Shown: positions 34,746 through 48,175, numbered from the stretch's first letter. The stretch is DNA of 64,000 bases from Apteryx mantelli (GCF_036417845.1 NC_089979.1:10159424-10223423), one strand, 5' to 3'. Program-made: numbers and translations. Notes: generated by a model from the letters alone, not told the origin.

Positions 34746-36719
34746 GCCACTGAGATGTTCCAGGCTGTCTGAGAGAAGTCGTAGCTTCTACAGATTCTTA
34801 CTAACTTTCACATTGCTTAAATTTTTTATTATTCCCTAATGAATGGCATTTGTTTGTGGTTACAGTGGTTCATAACAGCTGATTGTAAGCAACATACCTG
34901 AAAAGTTTGCCCAGTTCATGAAAATGATAATTTCATGTTCATAAAAGATTACCCCAAGACTAAAGATCACCACAGTCACTTGTAACTGCAAAAACTATCC
35001 CCAAGTAGAGCATCTGTCTAGCAGTAAAGTTATTTTAATGCCGAGTTTGAAAATGTCCTCAACCAAGCAGAGGTAACAGTGGTCAAATGTGGCTGTGGAT
35101 TAGAATAGCGAAAGATTAATCAAAACGTGCCTGACATCAGCACGCAACTTGACAGTTTAATGCTTTTTGTAAGACTGTTTAACATGAAATTGTCTACAGG
35201 TATTTGTCAGGAGCTAGTTCGATATGTGTATTTAAAGGAAATCAGATCAGTTCTTCACGATGATTGCATGTGTAGCAAGTTTGACAATTTTGAAGAACTA
35301 TAGAGTTGGTCCGCATGTGCATAATAAACACAGTGCTTTTAGGGGTTGCAGTACATGCCTTGTAGATTTTGCAGATTGAATATGATGAGTACGTGCTTGC
35401 ATCAGATTCCTGAATATATACAGGCCTCGTAGGAGTTGCTGCTGCACGTACGTGCCAGCTTGCAGCGTGTCTGAATTTCCAAAGATTTTGTAGCCCAACA
35501 GTTGCAGAAGACGTTTGTGCGGGCATGATTTCTGAGTGAAGAGAGCTCATCTTTATGGGAAAACCTGCACGTCTGTACATGTAACCATGTCCAGGAGATT
35601 GGAGTGCTAACGATATGCAAGGTATCGCAGCAGCAAGTGAGCTCAAGAGCAGAGTTCAGCTGCAAGACTGTCTTTAGCTGTCAATGGAGGTGGACAGGCA
35701 GAAATGCAGTCAGCTGCACTGTGGTGCAAATGAGAATGAGAAGTGTTAAAACTAACTTGCTTCACACGCTTTTGTATTGAAAATAGATGTTTGAGACATT
35801 GACATAGACCTAAATTTTTATGCTTGCAACTGTTAGGGCAGCACTACATTGCTTTCAGGGGCTGGGGCTGCATTTGCAGCCTGTTTGAATCAGGTTGTCT
35901 CGGGTTACAGGACTAACCTTTCTAGGTAATCATTGCCTTTGGTCTGTTGTAAGAAATGAATGCTAACATATTCAGCCTCTTCTGTTTGACAGGGGTGGAG
36001 AGGCTTTGATAACAGTGTTCAGTAATTTGTCAGGATACCTGGAAAGATCTAAGATCAGGTATGTAGAAATCTGAAAACAATTTTACTCTCTCAAGTCTTA
36101 GAAGATAGGAAACTTAAAAAATCCTAGCAGAAATCTTAAATCTGAAATGGAGACCCAAAACAGGAATAAAGAAAGAAGAGGAAACATACATATGAAGAAT
36201 GTCAAGGGAGCAGAAACAGCTGTTGAAGAGAAACAATAATAAAACACTTTAGGGATTTTGTTAAATTGATGCAGTCAAATCTACAGAATTAAAGAGAAGG
36301 ATGCAGAGAGCATGAAAAAGATAGAGAAGAACTGAAAGACAAAAATATTCACAAAAACTTTTGGCAAAGTATGTCAAGAGAAAAAATATGGGATAATGGA
36401 ATACACAGTCGCAATACTAACATGTGAGCAAGCAACTGCAATAACTGGTGAGGTATGTCTTGACTATGTGACAACAAAGCTTACTTCATTATAAGAGATG
36501 TATGAGGCAAGAAGATTTTCTTAAAAATAATAATTAAAGAGGGAATTTAAAGGCAGGCTTCACAGTTCTGAAAGAATTGACAGTATCCATACCAAAACAC
36601 TTAGAATGCCTTAGAGTTTTGATATTCCAGAAAAGTCACTATTAAAAATTATGTAAGTGGAGCCAGTGCTATTAAAATAAAGAATGGAGGAAATGATCTA
36701 TGAGATACTGGTTCCCAAC

Positions 36720-36750
36720 AAGAGGGCACTTGATGCCCTCTTCTTTTTTT
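36720..36750 (+). repeat. 9-bp hairpin followed by T run
   Basis: AAGAGGGCA, a 5-nt loop, then TGCCCTCTT (36720-36742), followed by c and a run of seven T. The layout looks like a hairpin-plus-oligoT signal. In a vertebrate intron it could end a Pol III transcript, but I see no A/B box upstream. Confidence 0.6.
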
Positions 36751-37417
36751 GTGCTATCAGTAGCAACAGTATTGAGAAAAAGTACAGAATCCAAAGCTGT
36801 GGAATTGAATTACATTTATTCTCCTTTAAAAAAATTAAGTTTATTTTTGTTGGCATTGATTTAGGCAAATAGTTCAAGCAAAATGCAAACAAAATTGAAA
36901 CTATTGAGTGCTGAAGTAAAGTTTCAATAGTTCTTTTTTAAAAAGAACAAACCCAGTGAACTCTCTGGCAGCTCTCACTCAGATGTTACTTAGAATTCAA
37001 AGAAATGCAGAAGACAAGTTATTGTGCATATCATAGCTATAGCGCAAGTCAGTTGGTGTATTCTGAACAAAATTATCTTGTGGATGGCTTTGGGGAAAGT
37101 TTGCTAGCTTAAATGAAACTTAGCTGTTAAAACTTACAGCATGAAAATCGGCCTGCAAACTTATTCCAAGGTTATGTATGATAAGAAAGCTTAAAATTCA
37201 ACAAGAATATAAAGATCTAAACATCCTTGCCATGGGACATTTTACCAGGAAATGTTGATGAAGACATTTTTCAAAAAAACAAAAACCAAGATGTGACTTA
37301 CAGATTATATTTTGTATTTTTTTATCTTTGCCATTCTTATGTTGTTATCCAAGAGAGTATGCTCGGTTCATTTACTTTAGCCACAATGCAGAGTATGAGA
37401 AGATCCACTCTCATCCA

Positions 37418-37905
37418 GTCCTGAGGTCCATCTGGCTCAATATCCTCTCTTTGACAGTGGCCAAAAGCGTATCCTTAGCGAAGGCTTGTAAGAGCAGGCC
37501 AAGTAAACCAATACTTGCTCAAAATAAACTTCTAGCCTCCAACAATTTGCATCTTTGGGGCTTTGAACAAAGATGTTTCCATCTAGCCCGCGATGGATTT
37601 CTTTCTCCCTTTTCATCATGACTTTGTATGAGTTCAGGACTGTAGAAACTTTGAGCTTTCGCAGCATCTTTTGGAAGGAATGCTATAGCTTAACTGTGCG
37701 TTGTATGAAGAAATGTCTCATTTTCTTTTAAACCTGTCACTTGCTAGTTTGATTTGATAGCCCCTGACTTTTGTGTTTCAGGAGACAATGCACAGCCAAT
37801 GCATATCCATGCCATTTGTGATGTTATGGCTCTTCATTTTATTTCTCCCCATTCTTTTCTTCCAGTCTGAAAAATCTAATCTACTTCTTTCTCTTTGCTT
37901 TTACT
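37418..37905 (-). mobile_element. old CR1 LINE fragment
   Basis: The + strand shows reverse-complement CR1 boxes in order. They are 'ggtccatctggctcaatatc', 'gacagtggccaaaagc', 'gatggatttctttctccctt', 'agcttaactgtgcgttgtat' with 'gaagaaatgtctcattttc', 'agcccctgacttttgtgttt', and finally 'agtctgaaaaatctaatcta'. The copy is diverged and truncated, and ends close to a T9-G14 tract at 37913-37935. Confidence 0.8.
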
Positions 37906-37912
37906 GAACTTC

Positions 37913-37935
37913 TTTTTTTTTGGGGGGGGGGGGGG
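37913..37935 (+). repeat. T9-G14 homopolymer
   Basis: Nine T followed directly by fourteen G, next to the end of a CR1 copy. Prone to slippage and sequencing error. Confidence 0.9.
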
Positions 37936-38193
37936 CGTGTTTGTGCTTTTTTAACAGGTTCCTGTTCCATCGAGATTAAACAGTTTTGAAGTCATATTGG
38001 TTATCACAGTCATTCTGATGAGGGATTTGGCAGCAGCAGGTCAGGCATGACTAGAGATGAGCAAAAGTCAGTTAGTGAGGAAAGCATCAAGATTCAGTTT
38101 CTCTAGTGCAAGTTAATTCTTGAGGAAGAGGATTATAAATAGAATGCTAGTTTCTAAGTGTAGGTGGAAATGTCATGTTATATTATAAGTGGG

Positions 38194-38218
38194 TTTTTTT
38201 TTTTTTTTTTGTTTTTTT
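38194..38218 (+). repeat. T17-G-T7 tract
   Basis: Simple T run with one G interruption. A similar A15 run follows at 38369-38383. No retroposon body was recognised. Confidence 0.9.
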
Positions 38219-41200
38219 GCTTTCTACTTATTTAATGCAATTGTCTGTTTCAGAATCAATCTCTCCCTCCCAAGTGTACTGGAAGTTACAATTCAGCATA
38301 CACAGTAAATTTTTTCCAGTCCTTTGAAAAATGTTGTGTGCATTCTTTAAGCTATTCTGTGTTTCTTTAAAAAAAAAAAAAAATGCAAATAATACATTTT
38401 ACAACTGGTTTGGACCATAGTCACCACATTCTTCTGGAAGCTTGAAATAGCTGACGAATGTTAGTTTTTATTTTGTTTCTCTTTAGAGTTTTCCTCTAAA
38501 TCTGCCACATCAAGATACCACAACCTCCTCAACTGTTAGCTGTTGAAATTTCTTATTGTCAATTCACAATATTTATATATTAACTTATATATACACATAT
38601 ATATTAAAGGCAGCTGGGACATTAGGTAGCATAATTGCTACATAGCTGAATAAGAAATTCATTATTATCTATTCACCTTAAAATCACTCTTAACTCAAAC
38701 CAGGCTAAATTAGAATGCAAATTAAAAACATTCGTGACTTTGGGAATAGACAACACAATTGCAAATATTTCTAAAAGATGTAGGTGAAAAAAAAAAGACA
38801 CTGAATCAAGGTGCACCAGACTTCATTTAGATCTTTTTCCCTCTCTTGTTGGACAACTGCCTGTCCTGAAGTCTTTCTTTCAGCTTATCTCATTCTGCAC
38901 CTTTTAAGAAATGCAACGAGTCGTGGTGAAGCATGTTAGTATTTGTGACTAATCTTATTCTTGAAGTCCTGGGTGGAAGGGGGGGAGGGATCTATACCGT
39001 TTTAATCTTTCTCCTTCACTTTTTTTCTTGCCTCCTTATCAAGAGATAAGCTGGACATTCTTCTTATTTTAAAATAAACTTTTTTTTGAGATGCAGATAC
39101 GGGTCCTATGAGACAAGGTATCTTGCAACCTGTTCTGCTGTATTGGACAGGCCAAGTAACGCGTGCTTGCCTGATGGTGGGGTAGAATTTTCTGTCCCTT
39201 TCTGTGACTTGATGGGAATGTTACATTTGGAAGTGTCTTTTTCATTGAACTTTTTATTCTCTGTCAGTCTGTGTACCAAGAATCATACTTTATACAAGCA
39301 ATCAAACGGGATAAATAAATATCATTACTGGCATTAAATTAATTGTAGCCACCATGGGGGCTAACCACCATGTGTGAAAACAATTTTTGGAATAACTGCC
39401 CTCCAAATTCCTGTTGCCTAAGCTTACCATAACCATATGCAGTAATCCATACCTGCTTGTCAAGTATGAAGGGGGCTGTGTAATGATCTATGATTTATAA
39501 AAACTTTGCTTTTGCCCATAATTGTTTTTTCTTCTCTTAGGAACATGTGTATTCAATTCTTTTTAAGGCAGCTTTTAAGAAAAAGGAGGATCAGCTTAGA
39601 AAAGAATAACTCATTGAAGAATTGTCTCCTACAGTCTAATAGTACTTTTACATTCCAGTAAGCTTTACAATTCAGAAAGAATACTTATGTTGTATACTAA
39701 TGAACATTTTATTCAGAATTCTGATTTGCCACAGCCTTGTCCTATTTGATGTGATTCGTGATGAATAAGCTGTAGTACAGTCTTTTAAGACACTACGCCT
39801 TTATAATTGGTTACTGATGATGGTGTTAAATGAAGAATTTTTACTTTTGGTTCAATAGGTCAGTAGCTACACCAGTGATGACTTACCTGAAATAAAGATC
39901 ACGCAGATGCATTGCTCTTCTTGAGAGAGTTTAAGACATCTCAGATCACAGTATTTACTGGCAAAGCAAAATGGTGAACGGCTAGTTTTTCATTCCCTTC
40001 TGCCAGCAGTTTGGATCGATAATGCTCCAAGCTGACAATTGATGTGTCATTTTTGGAGTGCCTACAAGATACCTTTAAGGTACATACTTTTGAATGTCTC
40101 TCTTGGCACTTTTTGAAAGTAAAGCTTTTCCTCACAAGTGAGTTGCTTCAAACTGCTAGGCAATTTTGAAAGCATACTTTTTGGTCATAATACTGTGTAA
40201 TTAATGATGCAGGTACAGTTAACTTGTGTAAGTTAGGTAGTTGCAACTGTATAGCGCTTTTAATGCAAGGTAACCTGTAAAAATGTGAGTTACAAGCTAT
40301 TTTGCATTTGCTCCAGGCTAGGAGCATGTGCAGGGATAGTTCTAACAGTTAAAATGCATTTTACTTAATAAGCTGCTGTAAGTTGATCTATGTATAACGT
40401 TAAAAAAAAAAAAAAAGGAAAAAAAAGAAAAAGGCCCACATTGTTAATAATTTTTTGTTTATCAATTGTTTATTCTCTTTTTATTAATTTGGGTAAATTA
40501 TTTCTACAAGAGTTGTTTTGGCTCTTCCCACTGAGAGAAAGCGTTTTAAAAACTGTTGGTCATGCTGATAAGCAATAAAAAGTTTTAAATTGACTCTTCT
40601 TAAGGGAGAAGCAGAATAAAGGTCTGAACTGAGCATGTGACTGTTCAGGCATAACGCAATCAAATAAACTGGTTGAATAGTTTATGCTGTTTGTAGTGAC
40701 AACCTTGCCAAGACATCTGTGGTCTATAAGAAATTAACGGGAGGAGCTGATTTCAAATAATGTTGTTTCTGTTTGTCAAGTACTTATATGCTTTTGACAG
40801 GCTCACGTTTGAATGAGAGGTTTGTACAAGTTTTCACAGTCGAAAAGGCAGGACGACACATGACTGTCGCTTCATCTGAGATCTTCCTAACATGCAGAAT
40901 GCTGTAATCAAAGTCTGTTTTATTTTGTAATGCCAACTTTGTATCAGCAGTTTGCTTACCAAACAGGAAGGCCCTTTGGAGTCGTTGCATTAACTGAACT
41001 AGTGCTGAGTTTTGCCCTGTGGCTTATGAGAAAGTCTTTCTCTTGGTTTTCAGATCAACTGTTCTGCTATTCAGCTGTAAAACTGAGGGGTGTACAGCAT
41101 GTTTGCTTGTGGCTGCCAGTTTCAGAAATGTAGAGTAGAAGAGCATCCCATGTTCTTTGGTAGTTTCATATGCACATCTTTGGAAAACACTTGTTCCAGT

Positions 41201-44052
41201 ACAAAATTGCATATGGCTAACTATCTTGGTACATGTTTTTCTTCCAGTTTCATAAAGTTTAGAATATAACTTAGATTTTTTTCCAAGATTCCTACAAAAT
41301 TCAAGACACCTACAAATTTCTGGAGTTGCGTTAAGTAGGAGATTTTAAATGGCCTTAATTCACTTTAAATGGCAGATGTAGGGATTACAGGATACTTTCC
41401 TCTGAGGCAGCAGTACCTCATCATGTTGTACTCTTGAAAAGGTTTTCTTTCTTCTAAGACTTACCATTCTCTGAATTAGAGGCTCAGTTAAGTCTGTGAC
41501 ACTTCATCATAGGAGTAACGCATTATAAATTCAGTATCCTTGCCAACATAAAGTTATATATTGCCACAAATTACCCAGGAACCTTCGGTCCTTAACCTCA
41601 CACAATGATTGAGAAAAGGAGCAAAGTTGCTGTTAATTGTTGTGAAATAGTGACGTTACAGTGAAGTTCTTCTCGTTTTACATTTCTAGTACGTAAGAGT
41701 GTGCAAGCAGTAGTTGCAGCAGGTGAACGTGTGTTGTTAGCTCAGTGACCATGTACTGTTATCCTGTTGTCATGTGTAGATGATTCAAGGTAGATTATTT
41801 TAGTAAACTCAAGGTAATTTGGTGTAATTAAATTCCATGGATTATTTCAGATTGTTTAATTTCTAAGGGATTAAAAAGCATTTTACTGTACATATTAGCA
41901 ATTGGAAGTATGTAAACTTGAACTGATTATTGTGGAATTCATACTTACACCGTCAGACCAAAAACTAAATCACCGCTTTTCACAATTTCATGGATAAAGT
42001 TTATGAAGCATCCATTCTCAAGGAGGCAGGGCACCATGACCAGTTTAAGCTGATCTTTGTCCATCCTGGTGCTGAAAGTGTCGGCCTCTCATCCCTCCCA
42101 ACCCCTGGCTGCAGATTTCTTTGTGCTGCATGGAGCCGGGTATGTAGAGCGCAGAACAGCAGGGTGAGTTGGGTTGTCTTCAGCTGGGAAACCATTTTTT
42201 TAAATAGAATTTGAAATTTTGAAGAAGCTTAGCATTTTACCTTTTATTTAATTTATAGCCCTTATGACAGCACCTAGGGAACAGCGATTTGTAATTGCAG
42301 TCTTATGTACAGCTTTTCTCCATGTATTGTATTGCATTCACTTGTTCTAAATTCATGTTCTCGGTTAATCTATGAACTCGCTGAACTATTTGGTTACCAT
42401 ATGACCATCTGATTTGTGTTCTTGGGCTATTTTGCAGTTCTCTTGGAAGTGTGTAGAGACGTGTTAATTATCTGTTAGCTGTTTGGGGGCATAGTGGAAT
42501 TAGTGTGTTTTTGGAAGGGTATGAGCTGTTACTGAACTCTTAGCCAGACCTGTTGCAGCTGAATGAGTCATTCTGTTTGTCAGTCCATCCGATAGCTTAC
42601 AAGAGAGGATGGGGTAATGGAGACCTGAGAAGAAACATGAAATGCTCAAGGTGAAAGTGGGAGGAGGAGGAGACTCTATAGAAGAAAGAATAGACACGCT
42701 GGGTTAGGTTAGACAGACAAGCAAGAAATAAGATAGGGGTTCGGAAAAGAGAATAGCCCAGAAAACCTCAACAGCAGGCAGAGAAAAAGGGCACAAATTG
42801 TTATGCGAGAGAAACCAGGAGATATTTGGACTGTAGATCCCTCAGGTCAGTATGTTAAAACCAGTATTTTGAAATTTTGAATGGCATGCAAGAAGATTGT
42901 CATCAGGAAAGCGTGGCACTTTGAGAAGTGCATGAAAGGCAGCATCTTGGAGCCTGTGGATCTTGCAGAGCTCTGGCCTCAGCAAGAGTGAGAATCTCTG
43001 ATTTTGCAGAGGCTCCCAGGTGCTCTCTGTGAGCTGATAGGCAATGATGCTTCTCTGAGCAGTAGTATCTCTCAGAGCTTTCTACCCTTCTTAACACGAG
43101 AAAGAAAAATGCAAAATTGTGTCCAGTCCATGGCAAATTTGTTGGTCCCTGGGATACAGGACAAAAGATGATTGTGATGAAGGATGTTTTATTTAGAAGA
43201 TTGCTCTCTCTTGGAAAATGAGTGCCTTGTGACTCCTGTAATATAGCTGTGTTGGTTTACCTATACTTCTTCAGCTTTTTTTTTTCTTTTTTTTTGGGGG
43301 GGTGGGGAGGGCAGGGAAGTAGTGTTACAGCTTTACATTTTTTAACCTCTTACCTCTTACTTGTCTGTCTTCCACTTATGTTCATCCATGAGTCTAGCCT
43401 CCTTTGCTCATTGCTTGCAAATTTAAAAGGAACTTTGACTTCTAAGTTACCTCTTATGCTTGTGAGAAACTCCTTGTAAGCATGCTCAAATACTATGTTT
43501 TTCTCCTTCGTGATGTCAATAGAAACTTGAAGACTGCTGTCTGTCATGCTATCAAGTGCCGTCTTGTCATACTCCTCCTTCGTGTAAGAAGATGTATTCA
43601 TTTTCTTTCATGTGTTGTCCCTGTCTGATCAGAGGCTTTGTTCAGTGCTTGCAGAGCTCTTGCCCCAAAGGAGTTTGGCTTATCCTTGGGCACTTTGGCA
43701 ATATAAGTAAAAATACTTTAGCATTTGCTGAAGTTGACAATTTGACTTGTGACTTTATTTTTGTATTTGTTGGATTATACCATCTACAGGATATCTGTGA
43801 TTAATTTAGTTTGCAGTGGGGGTAAGGACTTGCCTTGGTAATTCCCTCTCTTCAGGCATTTTTGTTTGTTTTTAAGGGGATATGGAATGACAGGTACATC
43901 ATAGAAAGTTTCTGATTGATTTTCAGGCTTTAAAATAAAGGTCAATTTTCTTTTAATATCATAGCAACTCCTTAACACCTGAGTATTCGAGGTACAAACA
44001 GTACAGTGGTGCAGTCCTCTCTGGTTTTATGTTTAAGTGGGGGAGCGCAAGG

Positions 44053-44631
44053 TGTGTGATAAAAGGCTCATCTCCACAAGCACAAAGGAGCACGGAGAAA
44101 CAGCGACGGGGAGGGGACATCCTAATAATCACAGAAAGAGTGTCCTGGCCTAGCTCCTGCCAGGGCTATCACACAAGGGGGATCAGCCCGTGTGTCCAGG
44201 TGTGAAACCCCTAAAGACGTAGCAAAGGGAAGGCTCTGTGAATCACCTTCCAGACCAGGGCAAGGGGGGATCCTCCTGCCCAGGTGCCAGCAGCTGGGGA
44301 GACCTGGGATCCAGGAGGCAGCTGCTGGGTAGGCAGAGTGTCTAAAGCCAGCTGCTGGAAGGGTCCACGTTGTACATATGCATGTATTTCCCACTAACAT
44401 ACCCTCATCCTGATCAGCCAGGGAGAGCAGGATGAGTCCATTGGTGCTGTTTGCGTGAGCACTGTGTTTCTGTCGCTTGGCCAGCCACGTGCGTAGGTGT
44501 GTTTGTGTATGTGTGTGGGTTTGCCTGCCTGCTGGCGATGCGTGCTCAGCCTCGCTGCTGGCTAGACCTCGGATTACGGAGCTGCGGCGGCCTCACCTCT
44601 GTTGGGCTGCTGAATTTGGCAACCCCTAACA
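44053..44631. other. GC-rich block, possible LTR or enhancer
   Basis: About 580 bp is far richer in G+C than the surrounding intron, starts near tgtgtgat and ends near cccctaaca, so TG...CA ends are possible. It holds six E-boxes (CAGGTG twice, CAGCTG three times, CACGTG once between 44197 and 44491) and a 9-bp inverted repeat CTCATCCTG/CAGGATGAG (44404-44436). I found no clear target-site duplication and cannot name an LTR family. A solitary LTR or an intronic enhancer are both possible. Confidence 0.35.
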
Positions 44632-45307
44632 CAAACTTAAATAATCACATCATTTCATGCCATGTACTCAGTTTGACTTCCAAACCCCTTCATAGGGGTG
44701 ACAACTGAAACCCGTGATCTGGTAGAGAGTAACCACCATTTCCATATCTTCTTAAATGTGAATGGCAAAATGACTAAAAGGAATATGCTGTCAAGGATTT
44801 TTTTGGCTTTTTTATGTTTAAAGATACCATCTCAGTATTGGGATAAAACAAGTATCACATTTGGCTTTAGGGTTTGGGTTTTTTGTGTGTGGGGTTTTTT
44901 TTCTTTGTTTTTAATCAAGTGGAGCGCTCAAAGAGTGGTATTTAAAAGGAAGAGGCAGAAGCTCTTTTTATAGTTGTCTAGTGACTGCAGCCCTTTCCTG
45001 CGCAGCCTGTAACTCCCGGCTTGCACTTTTGGGGAGGGATGGACAGGCATGCTTTGTAGAGCATGTTGTTGGGCTTGGGAGCACCGTATAGAAGTGAACA
45101 CGGGATTTAAAGGCCTGGAGGGTGAGTAAGTGTATTGTAGCCCAACTCTTTAGCCTTCTGAAGCTCAGACTCATATGTCAATGAGAAGTCCTTGTTAGTG
45201 GTCTCCATTTTCAGTGCCGTTTGCTGTGTTCTAGGTTGGAGCGTGAGTGTCCTTATGAAGGAAACTTCCTAATTATCCCCCTCGCTGTGCTATTGCTCAT
45301 GTCACAG

Positions 45308-45418
45308 GGTGGTTTTATAGCACACACAACTGGATTACCTTTGGATGAAAATACACTGGAAGATGCATTCCCACTGCTGCAGAATATTCAATCCACAAAT
45401 GCATCTAGTATGGATATA
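45308..45418 (+). other. ASAP1: candidate in-frame cassette exon (111 nt)
   Basis: A branchpoint-like ttcctaat (A at 45272) lies 35 nt before gtcacag (AG 45306-45307), with a T/C-rich stretch between. The following 111 nt are open and end at a donor-like gtatgt (45419). In phase 0, as ASAP1 intron 1 requires, they encode 37 residues starting GGFIAHTTGLPLDENTLEDA and ending SSMDI, which would insert between residues 42 and 43 without frameshift. The donor is weak at the exon side (ATA|gt). Long introns contain many false exons, so this is only a candidate. Confidence 0.25.
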
Positions 45419-47794
45419 GTATGTTATGTTTTACAGATCCCGTCCTAATGCTGTGCTCCACTTGTAGATGTCGATACAGCCTTTGCTTTTTTTATGTAGT
45501 GGTTTATTAACATATGTGCGGTGTGATTTCCTCCCTGCCCCAACAACAGCAAAGCTTCACCTAGGAGGAGTTCACTGCCACACTCTCTAAAATAGCTTTG
45601 TGCTTGGTGCCCTCTCCTGAAAAGGGAGCTGCGAGTGGTAAGTTCCCCCGGAGAAGGTGCTGGAGAGCAAATCTTCTGCTTCCACTTTTTCTTATTATGG
45701 CATATGTTTACATCTCTTGTGCACTATGTTGGTTATTTTGCTTCACTGTTTATGTTGTTTTCCTGGTAAGTTTTTTCCTCAGGGCCTAAGACTGTCAGTT
45801 TAACATCTCCTGTAAAGTATTCCCTTGTTTATGGTCCTCAAGCTCTGCCTCTCCTCTTTTATAACTACTGTCAAATGTACCATACATTGCATTCACAATG
45901 GGAAATAGTTATCTGCAGTTGCCATCACCTGCTATATTATGTCTCTGACTATAATTTCTATTTGTGTACACTACACACAACTTGTGTGTCATATTGGTAT
46001 TAAATCAGTCTATATCCAAATTTTGTGCAACTCTCCGATTTTGCGATTAACAAGTCTGCCTTTTATAATTATTTGGTATATAACTAGAATTTAAATGTGT
46101 GCCAAATGCCAATGCTTAGAAAAGTAGTTCTTTACTGAATCTTCTATTTATATTCCTCATGTGAATGAGCTGGTGGTTTTCTTACTTTCTTCTTATTATT
46201 CAGGCAGAATACAAATCAGCAATAGGGTTTTTTTGCGTCATTGCACACAGCTTCCTTTTCTACTGCTGTCCTCTGTTTGCGTCCTGCCTTCAGCCTTGCT
46301 CACATACAGCCCGTAGCGTTCTGTGCAGTACGAGCTTAGAGAGAGCCAAACAACACGACATTCACGAAAAGCTTTGAAAGGCTGGAGTTGCCAGGTATAG
46401 GATTTACTCTGTTCAAGCTAACTACTGGTAACTTGTAATAAGTTAAGGCAAAAATAGAATCCTACAATATTCTCTTGTGGACTCACGAGATTTATGGTTA
46501 TGTGAATTTAAGTACCTTTGCTTATTAGGCTTTCAGCTGTAGTTTCTCCGCCCAAGGTGAGAAATGGGTGCTTATAGAAAGAGTACAGGAACATCCAGGG
46601 ATACTTGTATTGGTATACTGCTGCGTCAGCTTATGAATAAGGACGTTTTCAGCTGAAATTTCATAAAAGTCCTCATGGTTTGAACCAAGACTTTTCTGAT
46701 TTACAGGCAGCACTATTGCTGTTTCTTGTTACCATTTCAGTTTTCCCTACCCTCAGTTCAATCCGAACCGGTGGTGATGTAAACTGGAATACTGTTGTGG
46801 TTTGCTTGGTAGAGAGAGATTCTTAGTCAGCACTGAATTTCAATTTTTGTGAAAATATTCCTTATCGACATAGATTTTGATCGAATGCAGCATGCCTTAT
46901 TCTCCTTGTTAGAGATGGATAAAGGGTTGACTTCAGCATGGGGGCTTTTTTGGAGGGAGTTTGCACTAAGGTTCTTTTCAAGATAACACGCGTATAGAGA
47001 AGTCTGTGTTATAGGAATGGTACTTCTAAAAGGCTTTATCATTTTTAGTTCATTTTTATGTGAAGGATTATGGATTTATCAAAACAAAATGGCCTTCTGA
47101 AATGATTTTCTATGCTCTTAATGTTTCAGCTAGATATATTAGGTAATAAGTTTTCATTTATTTCATAAAGACTGGATGGTCTGGAATAATATTAAAAAGT
47201 GAATTGACTTTCACTGTTGGTGATTGTAGTGCAAAATATGACATATCGGATGGCTGTCCGTGTTAAGACTGGAGATAAATCACAATTGTGCTTTTTGTAT
47301 GACTGTAAAAAGGAGGGGGGAAAAAAAAGAAAGAAACCCATTCCCCAGTGTATACTCAAAATAAAATAGGTTTTCTTTCAGTTTTGGGTTTAAGACATAC
47401 TGTAAAATATACAAGAGAAATTTAAGATCTGTTTTTTGTGTGTGAACAAATAATTTATTTTGTTAAAACTTTAATCATTTGATTTTGCTAGAGCACATCA
47501 ATATAACTTGTGGAATAATGTGTAAGGGCTATATATATATTTTCAAACAAATAAAAATATATGAAGTGTTTCACTGGTCCAGTAACGGAGAATCATTCAG
47601 TTAATACCTTGCTACCTAATTATTGCTCAACCTTTCAGGAAAGCTTCCCCCTTCCATATCGAGGCAGCTTTTTGAGTAGTGCAGCGATAGCTAGTATTCA
47701 GGAAACAAAAGCCGTATGAAGAAAACGAATCCTCTTAGTTTGTTACACAGCTAAAAGACATGTAGTGCAAAGCACTGTGTGTGTCTGCTTTTAG

Positions 47795-48175
47795 GTTTTG
47801 GGTTTGAGTCTTTGGTCTGCTGGTCTCGGCGGTCGGCCCCAGCCAGCCTGCAGAGCCCGGGGCTGCGCCGAAAGCAAAGGTGGCAAGCGGGACTCTTGAA
47901 GGGGCTGCTCTATGGGAGGAAAGTCAGGGTAAAGTATTTCTGGAAAAGCTGCTGTAAATTCCCTACGTCTGTTGCGCTGCTTAATTTTTTTTCCTTCCTT
48001 TTTAGCTCTTTATCGAGGCCAGCTTCTGGCCTCTCGGACTAAATTCCCCTTTCCTGACCGATGCCTTCCCTCTGTCAGCGAGCAGCGTGCTGAGCGGAGG
48101 TGCAGTTGCTGGAGCGATAGCGTGGTGGTGCAGGGGATAAAGGGCCTTATAAAGAGCAGGGGGGATTTAAACTAG
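47795..48175 (+). promoter_or_regulatory. intragenic GC island with TATA-like box
   Basis: CpG and G+C are locally high (for example ctcggcggtcggcccc near 47824, and again 48040-48125). A clear TATAAAG word at 48148-48154 follows GC-rich sequence and precedes a G run. A 134-nt segment (47795-47928) is bounded by ttttag and gtaaag, but its length would break the ASAP1 frame. A polypyrimidine tract with tag lies at 47982-48005. It may be an alternative promoter with first exon, an enhancer, or simply a GC patch. Confidence 0.3.
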
